NCBI RefSeq assembly: GCF_008692845.1
Contig: NZ_VXJW01000001.1
Coordinates: 310,001-374,000 of the forward strand
DNA length: 64,000 nt
Direction: 5' to 3'
Source: Salmonella enterica subsp. arizonae
GTDB taxonomy: Bacteria; Pseudomonadota; Gammaproteobacteria; Enterobacterales; Enterobacteriaceae
The notes beneath the pieces were generated by a model. That model was not told where the DNA came from and did no database searches. It saw only the letters and a program-made list of their open reading frames with translations. Below, piece after piece: positions 28,911-40,777 of the stretch. Position numbers and translations under genes: made by a program. The first letter of the stretch is position 1. Each line of letters starts with the position of its first letter.

Positions 28911-29246
28911 ATGGGACTCGTGATTAAAGCTGCCCTCGGGGCGCTGGTCGTCGTACTGATTGGTTTGCTGTCAAAAATGAAAAATTATTATATCGCCGGG
29001 TTAATCCCACTGTTTCCAACGTTTGCGCTTATCGCGCACTATATCGTTGCCAGCGATCGGGGCATCGACGCGATGCGCACCACCATCGTTTTTAGTATGT
29101 GGTCTATCATTCCTTATTTTATTTACCTTGCATCGCTCTGGTATTTCAGCGGGATGATGCGCCTGCCCGTGGCGCTTGGCGGTGCGGTGGTCTGTTGGGG
29201 AATAAGCGCGTGGCTACTGATTTTTTGCTGGATTAAATGGCATTAG
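28911..29246 (+). CDS. ydgC: Inner-membrane protein YdgC (GlpM family)
   Basis: A 111-residue membrane protein with four hydrophobic helices (about 2-20, 28-48, 60-80, 88-108). The family includes GlpM of Pseudomonas, linked to alginate production; a function in enterobacteria is not established. A strong AAGGGAAGG Shine-Dalgarno precedes the ATG. It diverges from rstA, so the two share a short promoter region, and converges on ydgI. Confidence 0.92.
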   Translation: MGLVIKAALGALVVVLIGLLSKMKNYYIAGLIPLFPTFALIAHYIVASDRGIDAMRTTIVFSMWSIIPYFIYLASLWYFSGMMRLPVALGGAVVCWGISAWLLIFCWIKWH

Positions 29247-29263
29247 TATTGACACAGACGGTG

Positions 29264-29307
29264 GTTTCCCCATCGTAATATCCATATGTGTTAAACGATG
29301 GGGAAAC
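29264..29307. terminator. Long hairpin between convergent ydgC and ydgI
   Basis: GTTTCCCCATCGT and ACGATGGGGAAAC form a perfect 13-bp stem around an 18-base loop. It fills the gap between the two stop codons and could serve both transcripts. Confidence 0.75.
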
Positions 29308-29309
29308 AT

Positions 29310-30692
29310 TTATCCCACCAGCATCCACGTAGCCGGAATCGCCGCGACCAGCAATAAACCAATCAGCGCGACTTCCTGACGGTTTAATACGTTGTCATGT
29401 TTGTGCGTCCGACGCGCATACAGGAAAACCAGTAATCCAGGCGCGTACAGCACGACGGACAGCAGCAGGTGCATGGGGCCCGACGCATATAATAACCATA
29501 AGCCATAAATACAGGCTCCAATACCTACCGCCCGATGCAGGGGGCATGTTGCAATCTTCAGTAGAAATGCGCCGACAAGAAAATAGGGCACCAGAATCAT
29601 CTCTGACGCAATCGTCAATAGCGTGTTGTAGTCCGAGCCGGTAAGCCAGATCAGCACCAGACAGATTTGCACGCAGATATTGGTGAGCCATAACGACGCA
29701 GAAGGCGCGCCTTGCGCATTTTGTCGCGCGAAGATGCCCGGGAAGGACTTATAGGCCGCTGCCAGCAACGGTACCTCCGCCGCCATGATAGTCCAGCTTA
29801 GGTAAGCCCCGCAGACAGACACGATCAGCCCTGCCGCAATGATAATTTCTCCCCATGGCCCCATCATTTTCACCATCAGACCGGCCATAGACGGGTTGCG
29901 CATCTCCGCCAGTTCCGGACGGGCGAGGACGCCAAGAGAAAGCAGTGTAACCAGGAGATATATACCCAGCGCCGCGAGTACTGCCAGTAGCGTGGCGCGG
30001 CCTACATCGCGTTTATTTTTCGCTCGGGCCGAGACGACGACGGCGCCTTCAACGCCAATAAATACCCACAGCGTAATGAGCATGGTGTTCTTGACTTGTT
30101 CCCATACAGGGATACCGAGTTCAACACCGGTGAAGTCCAGTGTAAAGGTATCAAGTTTGAACAGCATGACGGCCAGAACAATAAACGTCCCGAGCGGCAA
30201 CAGTTTCGCCAGGGTCGCGACCAGATTGATGCTGGCTGCTGTTTGTACGCCGCGCAGGATGAGGAAATGGACAATCCAGAGCAGGACTGACGCGCCCACA
30301 ATAGCCTGCCAGGTATTGCCGTCGCCAAACAGACGCAGCGTAGGCGTATCGGTAAAGAAACTCAGCGCTGAAAAGACGATAACCAAATACGATACGTTGG
30401 CGATGACCGCGCACAGCCAATAGCCCCAGGCAGAACAGAAGCCAATCAATTCGCCGAAACCTTCGCGGGCGTAAGTAAAGATACCGCCGTCAAGTTCGGA
30501 ACGAATGCGCGTAAGAATTAACATTGCGAATGCCAGTAAGAGTATCCCCACGCCGGTAATGGCCCAGCCAATTAACAGCGCAGCCGGACTGGCAACGGCA
30601 GCCATATTCTGGGGCAGACTGAAAACACCTGCGCCAAGCATTGAGCTTAAAACCAGCGCGGTCAGCGCGCTCAGTCCCAGTTTTTTTTCCAT
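29310..30692 (-). CDS. ydgI: APC-superfamily amino-acid antiporter YdgI (ArcD-like)
   Basis: A 460-residue, about 12-helix membrane protein of the basic amino acid/polyamine antiporter group, annotated in E. coli as a probable arginine/ornithine antiporter. The N-terminal GLSALTALVLSSMLGAGVFSLPQNMA carries the unwound substrate-binding helix motif of the family (SSMLGAGVF). Actual substrates are not shown by the sequence. E. coli has folM between this gene and ydgC; it is absent here. Confidence 0.92.
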   Translation of the reverse strand: MEKKLGLSALTALVLSSMLGAGVFSLPQNMAAVASPAALLIGWAITGVGILLLAFAMLILTRIRSELDGGIFTYAREGFGELIGFCSAWGYWLCAVIANVSYLVIVFSALSFFTDTPTLRLFGDGNTWQAIVGASVLLWIVHFLILRGVQTAASINLVATLAKLLPLGTFIVLAVMLFKLDTFTLDFTGVELGIPVWEQVKNTMLITLWVFIGVEGAVVVSARAKNKRDVGRATLLAVLAALGIYLLVTLLSLGVLARPELAEMRNPSMAGLMVKMMGPWGEIIIAAGLIVSVCGAYLSWTIMAAEVPLLAAAYKSFPGIFARQNAQGAPSASLWLTNICVQICLVLIWLTGSDYNTLLTIASEMILVPYFLVGAFLLKIATCPLHRAVGIGACIYGLWLLYASGPMHLLLSVVLYAPGLLVFLYARRTHKHDNVLNRQEVALIGLLLVAAIPATWMLVG

Positions 30693-30890
30693 CGGTATCC
30701 AGCTATAAAAATGAAATTGGAAGAATAATTATTATGGCAAAACGCATAAAAATGGTGAAAGCCACTAAGGCGCGGGATTTTACGGAGAGAAGGGACCGCA
30801 TGCAACGGCCAGGATAAGATTTATCGCTAAAAAAGCGAAAAGTGAGATTTATCGCGATATTTGCCAGAATTGGACCCCGTGAGCGAGTGT

Positions 30891-30970
30891 CTGATGGCGG
30901 CGCTATTGCGGCTTATCTGGCCTACAGTTGAAAGGTTTTGTAGGTCGGATAAGGTCGTTATGCCGCCATC
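30891..30970. repeat. Pair of inverted REP units (BIME) between ydgI and ydgH
   Basis: TGATGGCGGCG...TTATCTGGCCTACA and TGTAGGTCGGATAAGG...TGCCGCCATC are mirror-image REP units about 13 bp apart. The rest of the 299-bp gap (30693-30890) shows no gene and must hold the ydgI promoter. Confidence 0.85.
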
Positions 30971-30991
30971 CTGCGAAAGGCGATGCGCGCC

Positions 30992-31936
30992 TTATTTATA
31001 CAGATCGGCGCTGATGGTGATGTTGTTGCCGCGCTCCTGCCACTGACGCGTAATATGATAATACTTGGCGCCTTTCTTTGCCGCGCGTTTGGCGACCTGG
31101 TAGGAGATTTCCGTCATATTGCCGTAGTTGCCGGTGAACTTAATGCTGTCGAAAGGCACCATCATTGCTGCCGTCGCTTTATTCAGCTCTTCAACTTTTG
31201 TGCCATCCGGAAGCGTGACAGTGTAGCGCCCGCCTTTGGTTGATTGCGTTTCGAAGAAACGACCAACTTCGGCGCTCGGCGATGCGGATGTGGCGACGCC
31301 TGGAATTTCGACTTTCTTCGCGGCTTCACCGCCCTGAGCCAGCGCGGCGCGACCGGCTTCAGAGTCTGCCGGAATAGCGTCCGGGCTCTGGACAATGCGT
31401 TTCTTCGCATCTTGTTTATAGATAAACGCGGTGATGCGCTGGTTACCGCCCTGGTTCGCATCAACCTGACGGACAATATAGAAAGCGTAAGCGCCTTTCT
31501 GTTTCGCCGCTTTCGTAATGGCATCGTTCACTTCCGGCTGGCTACGGTAGAATCCCTGAACGGTGACGGTATCGTAAGGTTCAAGCTGCACGGCCTGGTC
31601 TTTTGGTAACTCCACGATGCCATTAATGATACGATTTTTCGGCACGTCGGCTTTCGGCGCATCGGCTTTATAGACATCCGCTACAACACGCCAGTTACCA
31701 CTATTGCCGAACTCCGAGGTGTCGACAACATAGAAAGAGGCTGCGCCTTCTTTATCTGCGCGGCGGGACACGGCGGAGACCGCATCGCCAATAGCATTAA
31801 AACGACCGGTAATAACGATGCGGTCATAAGGTTTTAGTGCAGCCGCTTGCTCCGGCGTCAGTTCTGTTGCTGCATGGACAGAAAAAGCAGCCGCAGAAAG
31901 CAGTGCCGACGCCAGGAGAGTGTTCTTAAGCTTCAT
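30992..31936 (-). CDS. ydgH: Periplasmic protein YdgH with three YdgH/BhsA domains
   Basis: A 314-residue secreted protein with the signal peptide MKLKNTLLASALLSAAAFSVHA. The mature part has three repeats of the DUF1471 (YdgH/BhsA/McbA) domain, visible as the recurring pattern of a YD-V-x-G-x-F segment, then ADKEGA/AKQKGA/AKKGAK and F/Y-Y-x-I/V near residues 35-90, 115-180 and 250-314. The family is linked to stress and biofilm traits; the biochemical role is unknown. Good Shine-Dalgarno AAGGAT. Confidence 0.93.
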   Translation of the reverse strand: MKLKNTLLASALLSAAAFSVHAATELTPEQAAALKPYDRIVITGRFNAIGDAVSAVSRRADKEGAASFYVVDTSEFGNSGNWRVVADVYKADAPKADVPKNRIINGIVELPKDQAVQLEPYDTVTVQGFYRSQPEVNDAITKAAKQKGAYAFYIVRQVDANQGGNQRITAFIYKQDAKKRIVQSPDAIPADSEAGRAALAQGGEAAKKVEIPGVATSASPSAEVGRFFETQSTKGGRYTVTLPDGTKVEELNKATAAMMVPFDSIKFTGNYGNMTEISYQVAKRAAKKGAKYYHITRQWQERGNNITISADLYK

Positions 31937-33992
<2,056 letters not shown>

Positions 33993-33999
33993 GGGGTAA

Positions 34000-35391
<1,392 letters not shown>

Positions 35392-35403
35392 GCTTTTAAA
35401 TAT

Positions 35404-35432
35404 GCGGCGGCCTTTCTGGTGGCCGCTTTTTT
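35404..35432 (+). terminator. Terminator of pntAB
   Basis: GCGGCGGCC-TTTCT-GGTGGCCGC forms an 8-pair stem with one mismatch and one G-U, followed by six T, just after pntB. Confidence 0.88.
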
Positions 35433-35651
35433 AATTGTTTTGTCTTTTGTTTAAATCGCTAAGCAGAATGGCGATACTTTGCCTGTCAGTGGTCTGTTCC
35501 AGGGCGACTTTAACAATAATGGTTAATGGAACGGTGAGCAATATGGTCGACCTGTTCTGGTTAAAATTAAACTTTTCAGGTAAAGAAGTGAAAAGATTTT
35601 GAGTTAATTTCTGGCTTATGATACAAATCAGGCGTAGTTCAACTACCGAGG
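35433..35651. other. Gene-poor region before the mdtJ leader
   Basis: A+T-rich DNA where E. coli carries tqsA nearby. A 74-codon minus-strand ORF (35431-35655) overlaps the pntB terminator, lacks a Shine-Dalgarno and resembles nothing known, so it is not called. The mdtJI promoter is expected at the right end. Confidence 0.45.
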
Positions 35652-35697
35652 ACAATTATCATCCGCGATGACGAGAAGCAACACTGCGGATAATTGT
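35652..35697 (+). promoter_or_regulatory. Leader hairpin upstream of mdtJI
   Basis: ACAATT + ATCCGC pair with GCGGAT + AATTGT, a 12-bp stem with a 3-base bulge and a 19-base loop, just before the small upstream ORF. Confidence 0.6.
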
Positions 35698-35703
35698 AAT
35701 ATT

Positions 35704-35805
35704 ATGGACAATATGTTCAGCGCGTTTTTCTCCACCCAAATTCATCTTCACTCTACCTCCTTTTTCTTGCTTATCGGCGAGCAGCACTGGCGTAACGCGC
35801 TTTAG
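35704..35805 (+). CDS. Putative leader peptide of mdtJI (MdtU position)
   Basis: A 33-codon ORF with an N-terminal MDNMFSAFFSTQ and a hydrophobic stretch SFFLLIG before a short polar end, stopping at TAG. It lies 112 bases before mdtJ, between two hairpins. In E. coli an upstream ORF called mdtU at this position is known and ties mdtJI expression to spermidine; I assign this one by position and size, not by remembered sequence. The Shine-Dalgarno is weak; a second in-frame ATG at 35713 is an alternative start. Confidence 0.6.
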   Translation: MDNMFSAFFSTQIHLHSTSFFLLIGEQHWRNAL

Positions 35806-35861
35806 TCCCTTACTTCTGCCTAAGCTGGCGCAACGCGCTGTGCTAACTGATTCTATTTTTT

Positions 35862-35883
35862 AGTTTGCTGCGTGCAGCAGACT
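35862..35883 (+). promoter_or_regulatory. Hairpin just before the mdtJ ribosome-binding site
   Basis: AGTTTGCTGC and GCAGCAGACT form a 10-pair stem (one G-U) with a minimal loop, ending about 25 bases before the mdtJ Shine-Dalgarno. Together with the uORF it suggests leader-based control. Confidence 0.6.
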
Positions 35884-35916
35884 CGAAAGCGTATATTCTC
35901 ATGCAGGAGAAGGGAC

Positions 35917-36279
35917 ATGTTTTACTGGATTTTATTAGCTCTGGCTATCGTGGCTGAAATTACAGGCACGCTCTCAATGAAATGGGCTAGCGTGGGCAAT
36001 GGTAACGCTGGTTATATTTTAATGTTGGTGATGATCACGCTGTCATATATATTTCTTTCTTTTGCGGTAAAAAAGATTGCCCTGGGTGTGGCGTATGCCT
36101 TATGGGAAGGGATCGGTATTTTATTTATTACCGTATTTAGCGTACTGCTATTTGATGAAGTATTATCAACCATGAAGATTGTCGGTTTGCTGACGCTAAT
36201 TGTCGGCATCGTATTGATCAAATCAGGGACGCGTAAACCCGGCAAACCGGTGAAGGAGGCGACCCGTGCAACAATTTGA
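35917..36279 (+). CDS. mdtJ: SMR spermidine exporter subunit MdtJ
   Basis: A 120-residue four-helix protein of the small multidrug resistance family; with MdtI it forms a heteromer that exports spermidine. The family Glu in helix 1 is present ([17 protein letters not shown]), as is the WEGIGILF motif. The ATG at 35917 follows the strong AGGAGAAGGG; the ORF opens 15 codons earlier but that part is in the leader hairpin. It overlaps mdtI by 14 bases. Confidence 0.94.
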   Translation: MFYWILLALAIVAEITGTLSMKWASVGNGNAGYILMLVMITLSYIFLSFAVKKIALGVAYALWEGIGILFITVFSVLLFDEVLSTMKIVGLLTLIVGIVLIKSGTRKPGKPVKEATRATI

Positions 36280-36595
36280 ATGGGTACACGGCGCCTGGCT
36301 TGCGCTGGCAATAATACTGGAAATCGCGGCTAACGTACTGTTGAAATTTTCGGACGGCTTTCGCCGTAAATGCTATGGCATATTATCGCTAGCCGCTGTT
36401 CTGGCCGCTTTCAGTGCGCTTTCACAGGCGGTAAAAGGGATAGACCTCTCGGTGGCTTACGCGCTATGGGGCGGTTTTGGTATCGCCGCCACACTGGCGG
36501 CTGGCTGGGTGCTCTTTGGCCAGCGCTTAAATCCCAAAGGCTGGGTTGGCGTTGTATTGCTTCTGGTCGGTATGATTATGATAAAACTTGCCTGA
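36266..36595 (+). CDS. mdtI: SMR spermidine exporter subunit MdtI
   Basis: A 109-residue four-helix partner of MdtJ. It starts at GTG ([31 protein letters not shown]) with GAAGGAGG upstream inside the mdtJ end, so its translation is coupled. The helix-1 Glu (IILEIAANV) needed for proton-coupled export is present. Spermidine export complements acetylation by SpeG, also in this window. Confidence 0.94.
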   Translation: MQQFEWVHGAWLALAIILEIAANVLLKFSDGFRRKCYGILSLAAVLAAFSALSQAVKGIDLSVAYALWGGFGIAATLAAGWVLFGQRLNPKGWVGVVLLLVGMIMIKLA

Positions 36596-36603
36596 TATGA
36601 TCG

Positions 36604-36623
36604 CTGCCTGCCAGTGCAGGCAG
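36604..36623. terminator. Hairpin after mdtI
   Basis: CTGCCTGC-CAGT-GCAGGCAG is a perfect 8-bp stem with a tetraloop between convergent mdtI and ydgD. No T-run follows. Confidence 0.6.
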
Positions 36624-36644
36624 AGATTCCCGCTATTCACCATG

Positions 36645-37466
36645 TTAATCCTGCGCCAGGGCTTTCAGCTTATCGCGAAAGCCGGTGACGGATATGGCGC
36701 GGTTGTCGGCGCGCCAGCGATCTTTAGCCGCAGGGGCTGAGCTTTGTACGCCAATGAGCTGCCATCCGCTATCCGTCTCTAATAATAGCGGTGAGCCGCT
36801 GTCGCCAGGTAACGTATCGCACTGGTGTGAGAGCACGGCATTTTGCGCCCAGCCGGTCACGACACAATCCTGATGGGAATAGAGCGCATTCAGGTGATCC
36901 TCCGGATAACCGGACTGCGTGACTTTTCGGTCTGCGGCTTTCAGCGCCGCAGTGAGCGCCGCTTTATCGCCGGTAAATAAAGGCACCGGCCTGATCCCGG
37001 AAGGCGGGTAGCGCAATATTATCAGGCCAAAATCCCAGCTTGCCCCGGCAGGCGGCACAATCCAGCCATCGCCATCCGCTTTCAGGCGTCGGCCCAGCGA
37101 CGGTTCAACGCGGCCTTCAATGCCATGGATTTCATAGCGCCAGATCCCTTTTTGCGCCACAAAACGTAACGTAACCGCTTTGTCCGGCTTTCCTGTCGGT
37201 GGCGTTAGCAGGCAATGGCCTGCTGTCAGGGCGATATGCGGGGAGATAAGCGTTGCCGTACACAAATTACCGCTGGCGGTCTCTAGTTGCCCGATGGCAT
37301 CCCACGGCGATTGGGTAGGATCGGCGACGGGCGTCCGATCGTCGTGGTTAAAAAAAAGCGTTTTGACGTCGCTGGCATCCGTGGCGTCTGTTTCAGCCCC
37401 CCTGGCTTTCGCCATAACCGGTAAAAAACAAACTATGCCCAGTAATACAGCAATGGTTTTATGCAT
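36645..37466 (-). CDS. ydgD: Secreted trypsin-like serine protease YdgD
   Basis: A 273-residue protein with the signal peptide [21 protein letters not shown]. The trypsin-fold triad is intact: His84 in LTAGHC, Asp145 in SWDFGLIIL and Ser223 in GDSGSPLLL; cysteine pairs near the His and Ser are those of the chymotrypsin/V8-like group. A periplasmic protease role is inferred; the substrate is unknown. It neighbours the acid-shock gene asr on the same strand, with about 270 bp between. Confidence 0.9.
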   Translation of the reverse strand: MHKTIAVLLGIVCFLPVMAKARGAETDATDASDVKTLFFNHDDRTPVADPTQSPWDAIGQLETASGNLCTATLISPHIALTAGHCLLTPPTGKPDKAVTLRFVAQKGIWRYEIHGIEGRVEPSLGRRLKADGDGWIVPPAGASWDFGLIILRYPPSGIRPVPLFTGDKAALTAALKAADRKVTQSGYPEDHLNALYSHQDCVVTGWAQNAVLSHQCDTLPGDSGSPLLLETDSGWQLIGVQSSAPAAKDRWRADNRAISVTGFRDKLKALAQD

Positions 37467-37667
37467 ATCACACTCTGGTGGGTAATTATGATTATTAACA
37501 ACAAACCCTCAGTACTACTATAGACGTGACGGTAAGAAAGTGGGAGTAAAATCAGATAACTACACTCAGGAGAGATAGAAATGCGTGGCAATAATGGCGC
37601 ATAAAATAAGCATGATAAGAATGAGCTCAAAGCGGTAGCGAGACACTTTTTTGCCCTCCCGGAAGGC

Positions 37668-37694
37668 GGCGCTAAACCAGAACAATTTAGCGCC
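37668..37694 (-). terminator. Candidate terminator of asr
   Basis: GGCGCTAAA and TTTAGCGCC form a perfect 9-bp stem about 40 bp past the asr stop codon; a GC stem with AAAAAA/T-run context continues to 37645. Confidence 0.65.
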
Positions 37695-37734
37695 GTAAAA
37701 ACGGGCGCGGGGGCGCGCCGCAGCATGTTACGAC

Positions 37735-37983
37735 TTATGCAGCCGGTTGAGTAGTTGGTTTTGACGTGGTTTTGGCTGGCGCTTTGCCATCTTTTTTCTG
37801 ATGTTTTTTAGCCGCCTGCGCTTTTTGTTCAACGGCTTTATGCTGCTTTTTATGCTGCTTTTTGTGATGCTGGGTGGTTTTGGCAGGCGCTGCGGTTTTC
37901 GCAGGGGTTGCCGTCTCAGCCGCGAACGCTGCGGAAGAGAGACCCATTGCAGCGGCAACAACCAGAGCTAATACTTTTTTCAT
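37735..37983 (-). CDS. asr: Acid-shock protein Asr
   Basis: An 82-residue secreted basic protein, strongly induced by external acid. The signal peptide is [21 protein letters not shown]; the mature part is Ala/Lys/Thr/Gln-rich with [12 protein letters not shown]-type repeats and little else, as expected for an intrinsically disordered periplasmic buffer/chaperone. E. coli Asr is about 102 residues, so this copy has a shorter repeat tail. The ATG at 37983 has GAGGG upstream; an in-frame ATG nine codons earlier is not used. An RstA-type box lies about 104 bp upstream. Confidence 0.94.
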   Translation of the reverse strand: MKKVLALVVAAAMGLSSAAFAAETATPAKTAAPAKTTQHHKKQHKKQHKAVEQKAQAAKKHQKKDGKAPAKTTSKPTTQPAA

Positions 37984-38086
37984 TTTGATACCCTCGATTT
38001 GGTTTTTCATTCAACCCCACTGCGGGGCCGGTGAAATGACTATATCGCTGTTATCAAAGGGCTTCCGTGAGTGATTGGTATCGGCT

Positions 38087-38100
38087 TGTAACGTTATGTA
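38087..38100 (-). promoter_or_regulatory. RstA box upstream of asr
   Basis: On the minus strand TACATAACGTTACA matches the RstA consensus TACATNTNGTTACA except at one position. RstA/RstB control of asr is established in E. coli. Confidence 0.75.
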
Positions 38101-38336
38101 CAATGACAGCGATAACGCAGCGTAAGCCCACCATAATGGGTAGTTTTTTGTTATCGTTTTCTTTTTTAGTCTCAGAGACGGTAATATCCGCCCTCCAGAA
38201 TAAAAAGCGCACCGTATATGAATCCGATAATCTTGGTGATATTTACGCTTCTGGCGCTGGATGCAATTAGAGAAGTGATGGACGTCTCAAGCCTGACAGG
38301 TCTATGGTGAACAGTGAGTCGTGGAGTGAAAAGCAG
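38101..38336. other. Gene-free stretch between the asr promoter and ynfM
   Basis: Two opposed ORFs of 60-67 codons overlap here (38067-38270 plus; 38172-38354 minus); neither has a Shine-Dalgarno or recognisable family. Nothing else seen. Confidence 0.5.
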
Positions 38337-38367
38337 CCCGGCGATAACGTACATTGCTATCGCCGGG
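38337..38367 (-). terminator. Hairpin after ynfM
   Basis: CCCGGCGATA and TATCGCCGGG form a perfect 10-bp stem immediately past the ynfM stop codon; on the minus strand it is followed by CTGCTTTT. Confidence 0.7.
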
Positions 38368-38377
38368 TTATCTTCTT

Positions 38378-39631
38378 TCAGGCGTGAAGACGATGATGTA
38401 ACCGCGTCCCGACCAGGATGGCCAGCACCAGCATTAGCGCGATAAAACCGCCTACGCCGTTCCAGCCGTAACTATGCCAGAATACGCCGCCTAGCGTCCC
38501 CGCGATACTGGAACCCATATAATAGCTGAAAAGATAAAGTGACGAGGCCTGTCCCTTCCCCCGGCGCGCACGCGGGCCAATCCAACTGCTGGCCACGGAG
38601 TGCGCGGCGAAAAAGCCGGCGGAAAAAAGCAGCATACCGGCAAAAATCAGCCAAAGCGAGGTAAAAAGCGTCAGTAAAAGCCCGCACAGCATTACTGCGG
38701 TAGAGAACAGCATCACCGGCCCCCGACCATAGCGTGAGGTCATTGCGCCAGCTTTCGGCGAGCTCCATGTGCCGGTGAGATAGGCTACGGATAACAGTCC
38801 AACCACGGCCTGGCTTAATTCCCAGGGGGAGAGCATCAGGCGATAACCAATGTAGTTAAACAGGGTTACGAACGCGCCCATCAGTAAAAAGCCTTCCGCA
38901 AACAGCAGAGGTAGCCCCCGATCGCGCCAGTGGAGACGGAAATTAATAAATAGCGTTTTAGGCCGTAGCGACGTGGGACGAAAATGCTGCGAGGCGGGTA
39001 AAATCTTCCAGAACATCAGCGCTGACGCCAGCGCAAAGCATCCGATGGTCGCCAGCGCGATTCGCCAGTTAAAAAAGTCGGTCATGACGCCGCTTAATAA
39101 ACGCCCGCTCATCCCGCCGATGGAGTTACCGCTAATATAAAGCCCCATGGAGAAGGCGACAAAACTGGGATGGATTTCTTCGCTCAGGTAGGTCATTCCC
39201 ACTGCGGCGACGCCGCTTAATGACAGCCCGATCAGCGCGCGCATAATCAGAATACCATGCCAGCTGGTCATCATTGTTGATAACAGGGTGCAGCAGGAGG
39301 CTAACAACAAGGCGGTGACCATCACCGGTTTGCGGCCTATCGCATCGGAAAGCGGGCCGGTAAAAAGTAAGCCGATAGCCAGCATGGCGGTAGAAATAGA
39401 AAGTGAAACGCTGCTGCTGGCGGGGGAGACGCCAAACTCCCGGGAAAGTATCGGCAATATGGGCTGAACGCAATAGAGGAGCGCGAAAGTCGCCAGACCC
39501 GCGGAAAAAAGGGCTAGCGTGACGCGCATAAAAGGCGCAGTACCGCGTTTAATATATTGAACCGACTGAGAATAGCGTTGTTCATCAATATCGCTTGTTG
39601 TGGCGTTATCGAGAATAGTTGTACGACTCAC
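38378..39631 (-). CDS. ynfM: Major facilitator transporter YnfM
   Basis: A 417-residue, 12-helix major facilitator (drug/metabolite efflux type) with the loop motif GPLSDAIGRKPVM. I start it at GTG 39631 (SRTTILDNATT), which has AAGGAT 7 bases upstream and matches E. coli; the ORF runs 24 codons further without support. Substrate is not evident; arabinose-type efflux is the usual annotation. It is divergent from the LysR regulator ynfL, which probably controls it. Confidence 0.9.
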   Translation of the reverse strand: MSRTTILDNATTSDIDEQRYSQSVQYIKRGTAPFMRVTLALFSAGLATFALLYCVQPILPILSREFGVSPASSSVSLSISTAMLAIGLLFTGPLSDAIGRKPVMVTALLLASCCTLLSTMMTSWHGILIMRALIGLSLSGVAAVGMTYLSEEIHPSFVAFSMGLYISGNSIGGMSGRLLSGVMTDFFNWRIALATIGCFALASALMFWKILPASQHFRPTSLRPKTLFINFRLHWRDRGLPLLFAEGFLLMGAFVTLFNYIGYRLMLSPWELSQAVVGLLSVAYLTGTWSSPKAGAMTSRYGRGPVMLFSTAVMLCGLLLTLFTSLWLIFAGMLLFSAGFFAAHSVASSWIGPRARRGKGQASSLYLFSYYMGSSIAGTLGGVFWHSYGWNGVGGFIALMLVLAILVGTRLHHRLHA

Positions 39632-39750
39632 GTTAAATCCTTGCTTTACATCCCCGTAAACCGGAGACGGGTATAACCAACGTATAAAGCATAGAAAAAG
39701 CAAAATATTCTGTCTAATATATTAATTATCTCAAATAATACTTTAAAAAT

Positions 39751-40650
39751 ATGAATATCGAACTACGTCATTTGCGTTACTTTGTGGCGGTAGCAGAAGA
39801 ACTGCATTTTGGTCGCGCCGCAGCACGCCTCAATATCTCACAGCCGCCGCTGAGTCAGCAGATACAAATCCTGGAGCAGCAGGTCGGCGCGCGTTTATTG
39901 GCCCGGACCAATCGCAGCGTAGCCTTAACGGCCGCCGGACGACAGTTTCTGGCGGATAGCCGACAGATCCTGAGTCTGGTAAATGACGCCGCCGCTCGCG
40001 CCGAGCGGTTGCATCAGGGAGAAGCGGGCGAAGTCCGTATCGGCTTTACCTCCTCAGCGCCTTTTATTCGGGCGGTATCGAATACTTTTTCGTTGTTCCG
40101 CCAGTCCTATCCGGGAGTGCATATGCAAACGCGTGAAATGAATACGCGTGAGCAAATCGCACCGCTTAACGAAGGTATACTTGATATCGGCTTGCTGCGT
40201 AATACGCCGCTACCTGACACGCTTAATCACGAGGTAATTTTGCATGAGCCGCTTATGGCAATGATCCCCCGCGAACATAGGTTGGCGCAAAAGCCGGTCG
40301 TTAGTCTGACAGAACTGGCGAAAGAGCCGTTTGTCTTTTTCGATCCGCATGTCGGGACGGGGCTATACGACGATATTCTTGGTCTGATGCGGCGCTATAA
40401 CCTGACGCCGACTATCGCGCAGGAGGTTGGCGAAGCAATGACCATTATCGGTCTGGTGGCGGCGGGACTGGGCGTCTCGATTTTGCCTGCGTCCTTTAAG
40501 CGCGTGCGGATGAGTGAAATGCGCTGGGTTCCTCTGGCGGAAGAGGACGCCGTATCCGAAATGTGGCTGGTATGGTCAAAGCATCATGAACAGAGCCATG
40601 CCGTACAGCGGTTTTGCCAACTGCTGGTAACGGCCGTCCGATGTGATTAA
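39751..40650 (+). CDS. ynfL: LysR-family regulator YnfL
   Basis: A 299-residue regulator with the LysR helix-turn-helix near residues 18-40 (FGRAAARLNISQPPLSQQIQILEQQVGARLL) and a co-inducer-binding domain (RIGFTSSAPFI; GLVAAGLGVSILPASF). It is divergent from ynfM, the classical LysR arrangement. The effector is unknown. No Shine-Dalgarno is obvious, so the start is set by homology. Confidence 0.92.
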   Translation: MNIELRHLRYFVAVAEELHFGRAAARLNISQPPLSQQIQILEQQVGARLLARTNRSVALTAAGRQFLADSRQILSLVNDAAARAERLHQGEAGEVRIGFTSSAPFIRAVSNTFSLFRQSYPGVHMQTREMNTREQIAPLNEGILDIGLLRNTPLPDTLNHEVILHEPLMAMIPREHRLAQKPVVSLTELAKEPFVFFDPHVGTGLYDDILGLMRRYNLTPTIAQEVGEAMTIIGLVAAGLGVSILPASFKRVRMSEMRWVPLAEEDAVSEMWLVWSKHHEQSHAVQRFCQLLVTAVRCD

Positions 40651-40777
40651 TTTCGCTTAAAAAGGGTGAAAATGTGCAGTTAATCACACGGCTAAGCAAA
40701 AAGTTGACGACGAGTATTGAAGTGTTTCACCATAGCAGACAGATTATTTCGGAGCGCGAAAATAAAGGGAGTGAGCG

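Noticed and set aside
35431-35655. 74-codon minus-strand ORF downstream of pntB
   Set aside because: Overlaps the pntAB terminator and lacks a start signal.
38067-38270. 67-codon plus-strand ORF near asr
   Set aside because: Overlaps the RstA box and the opposed ORF; no ribosome-binding site.
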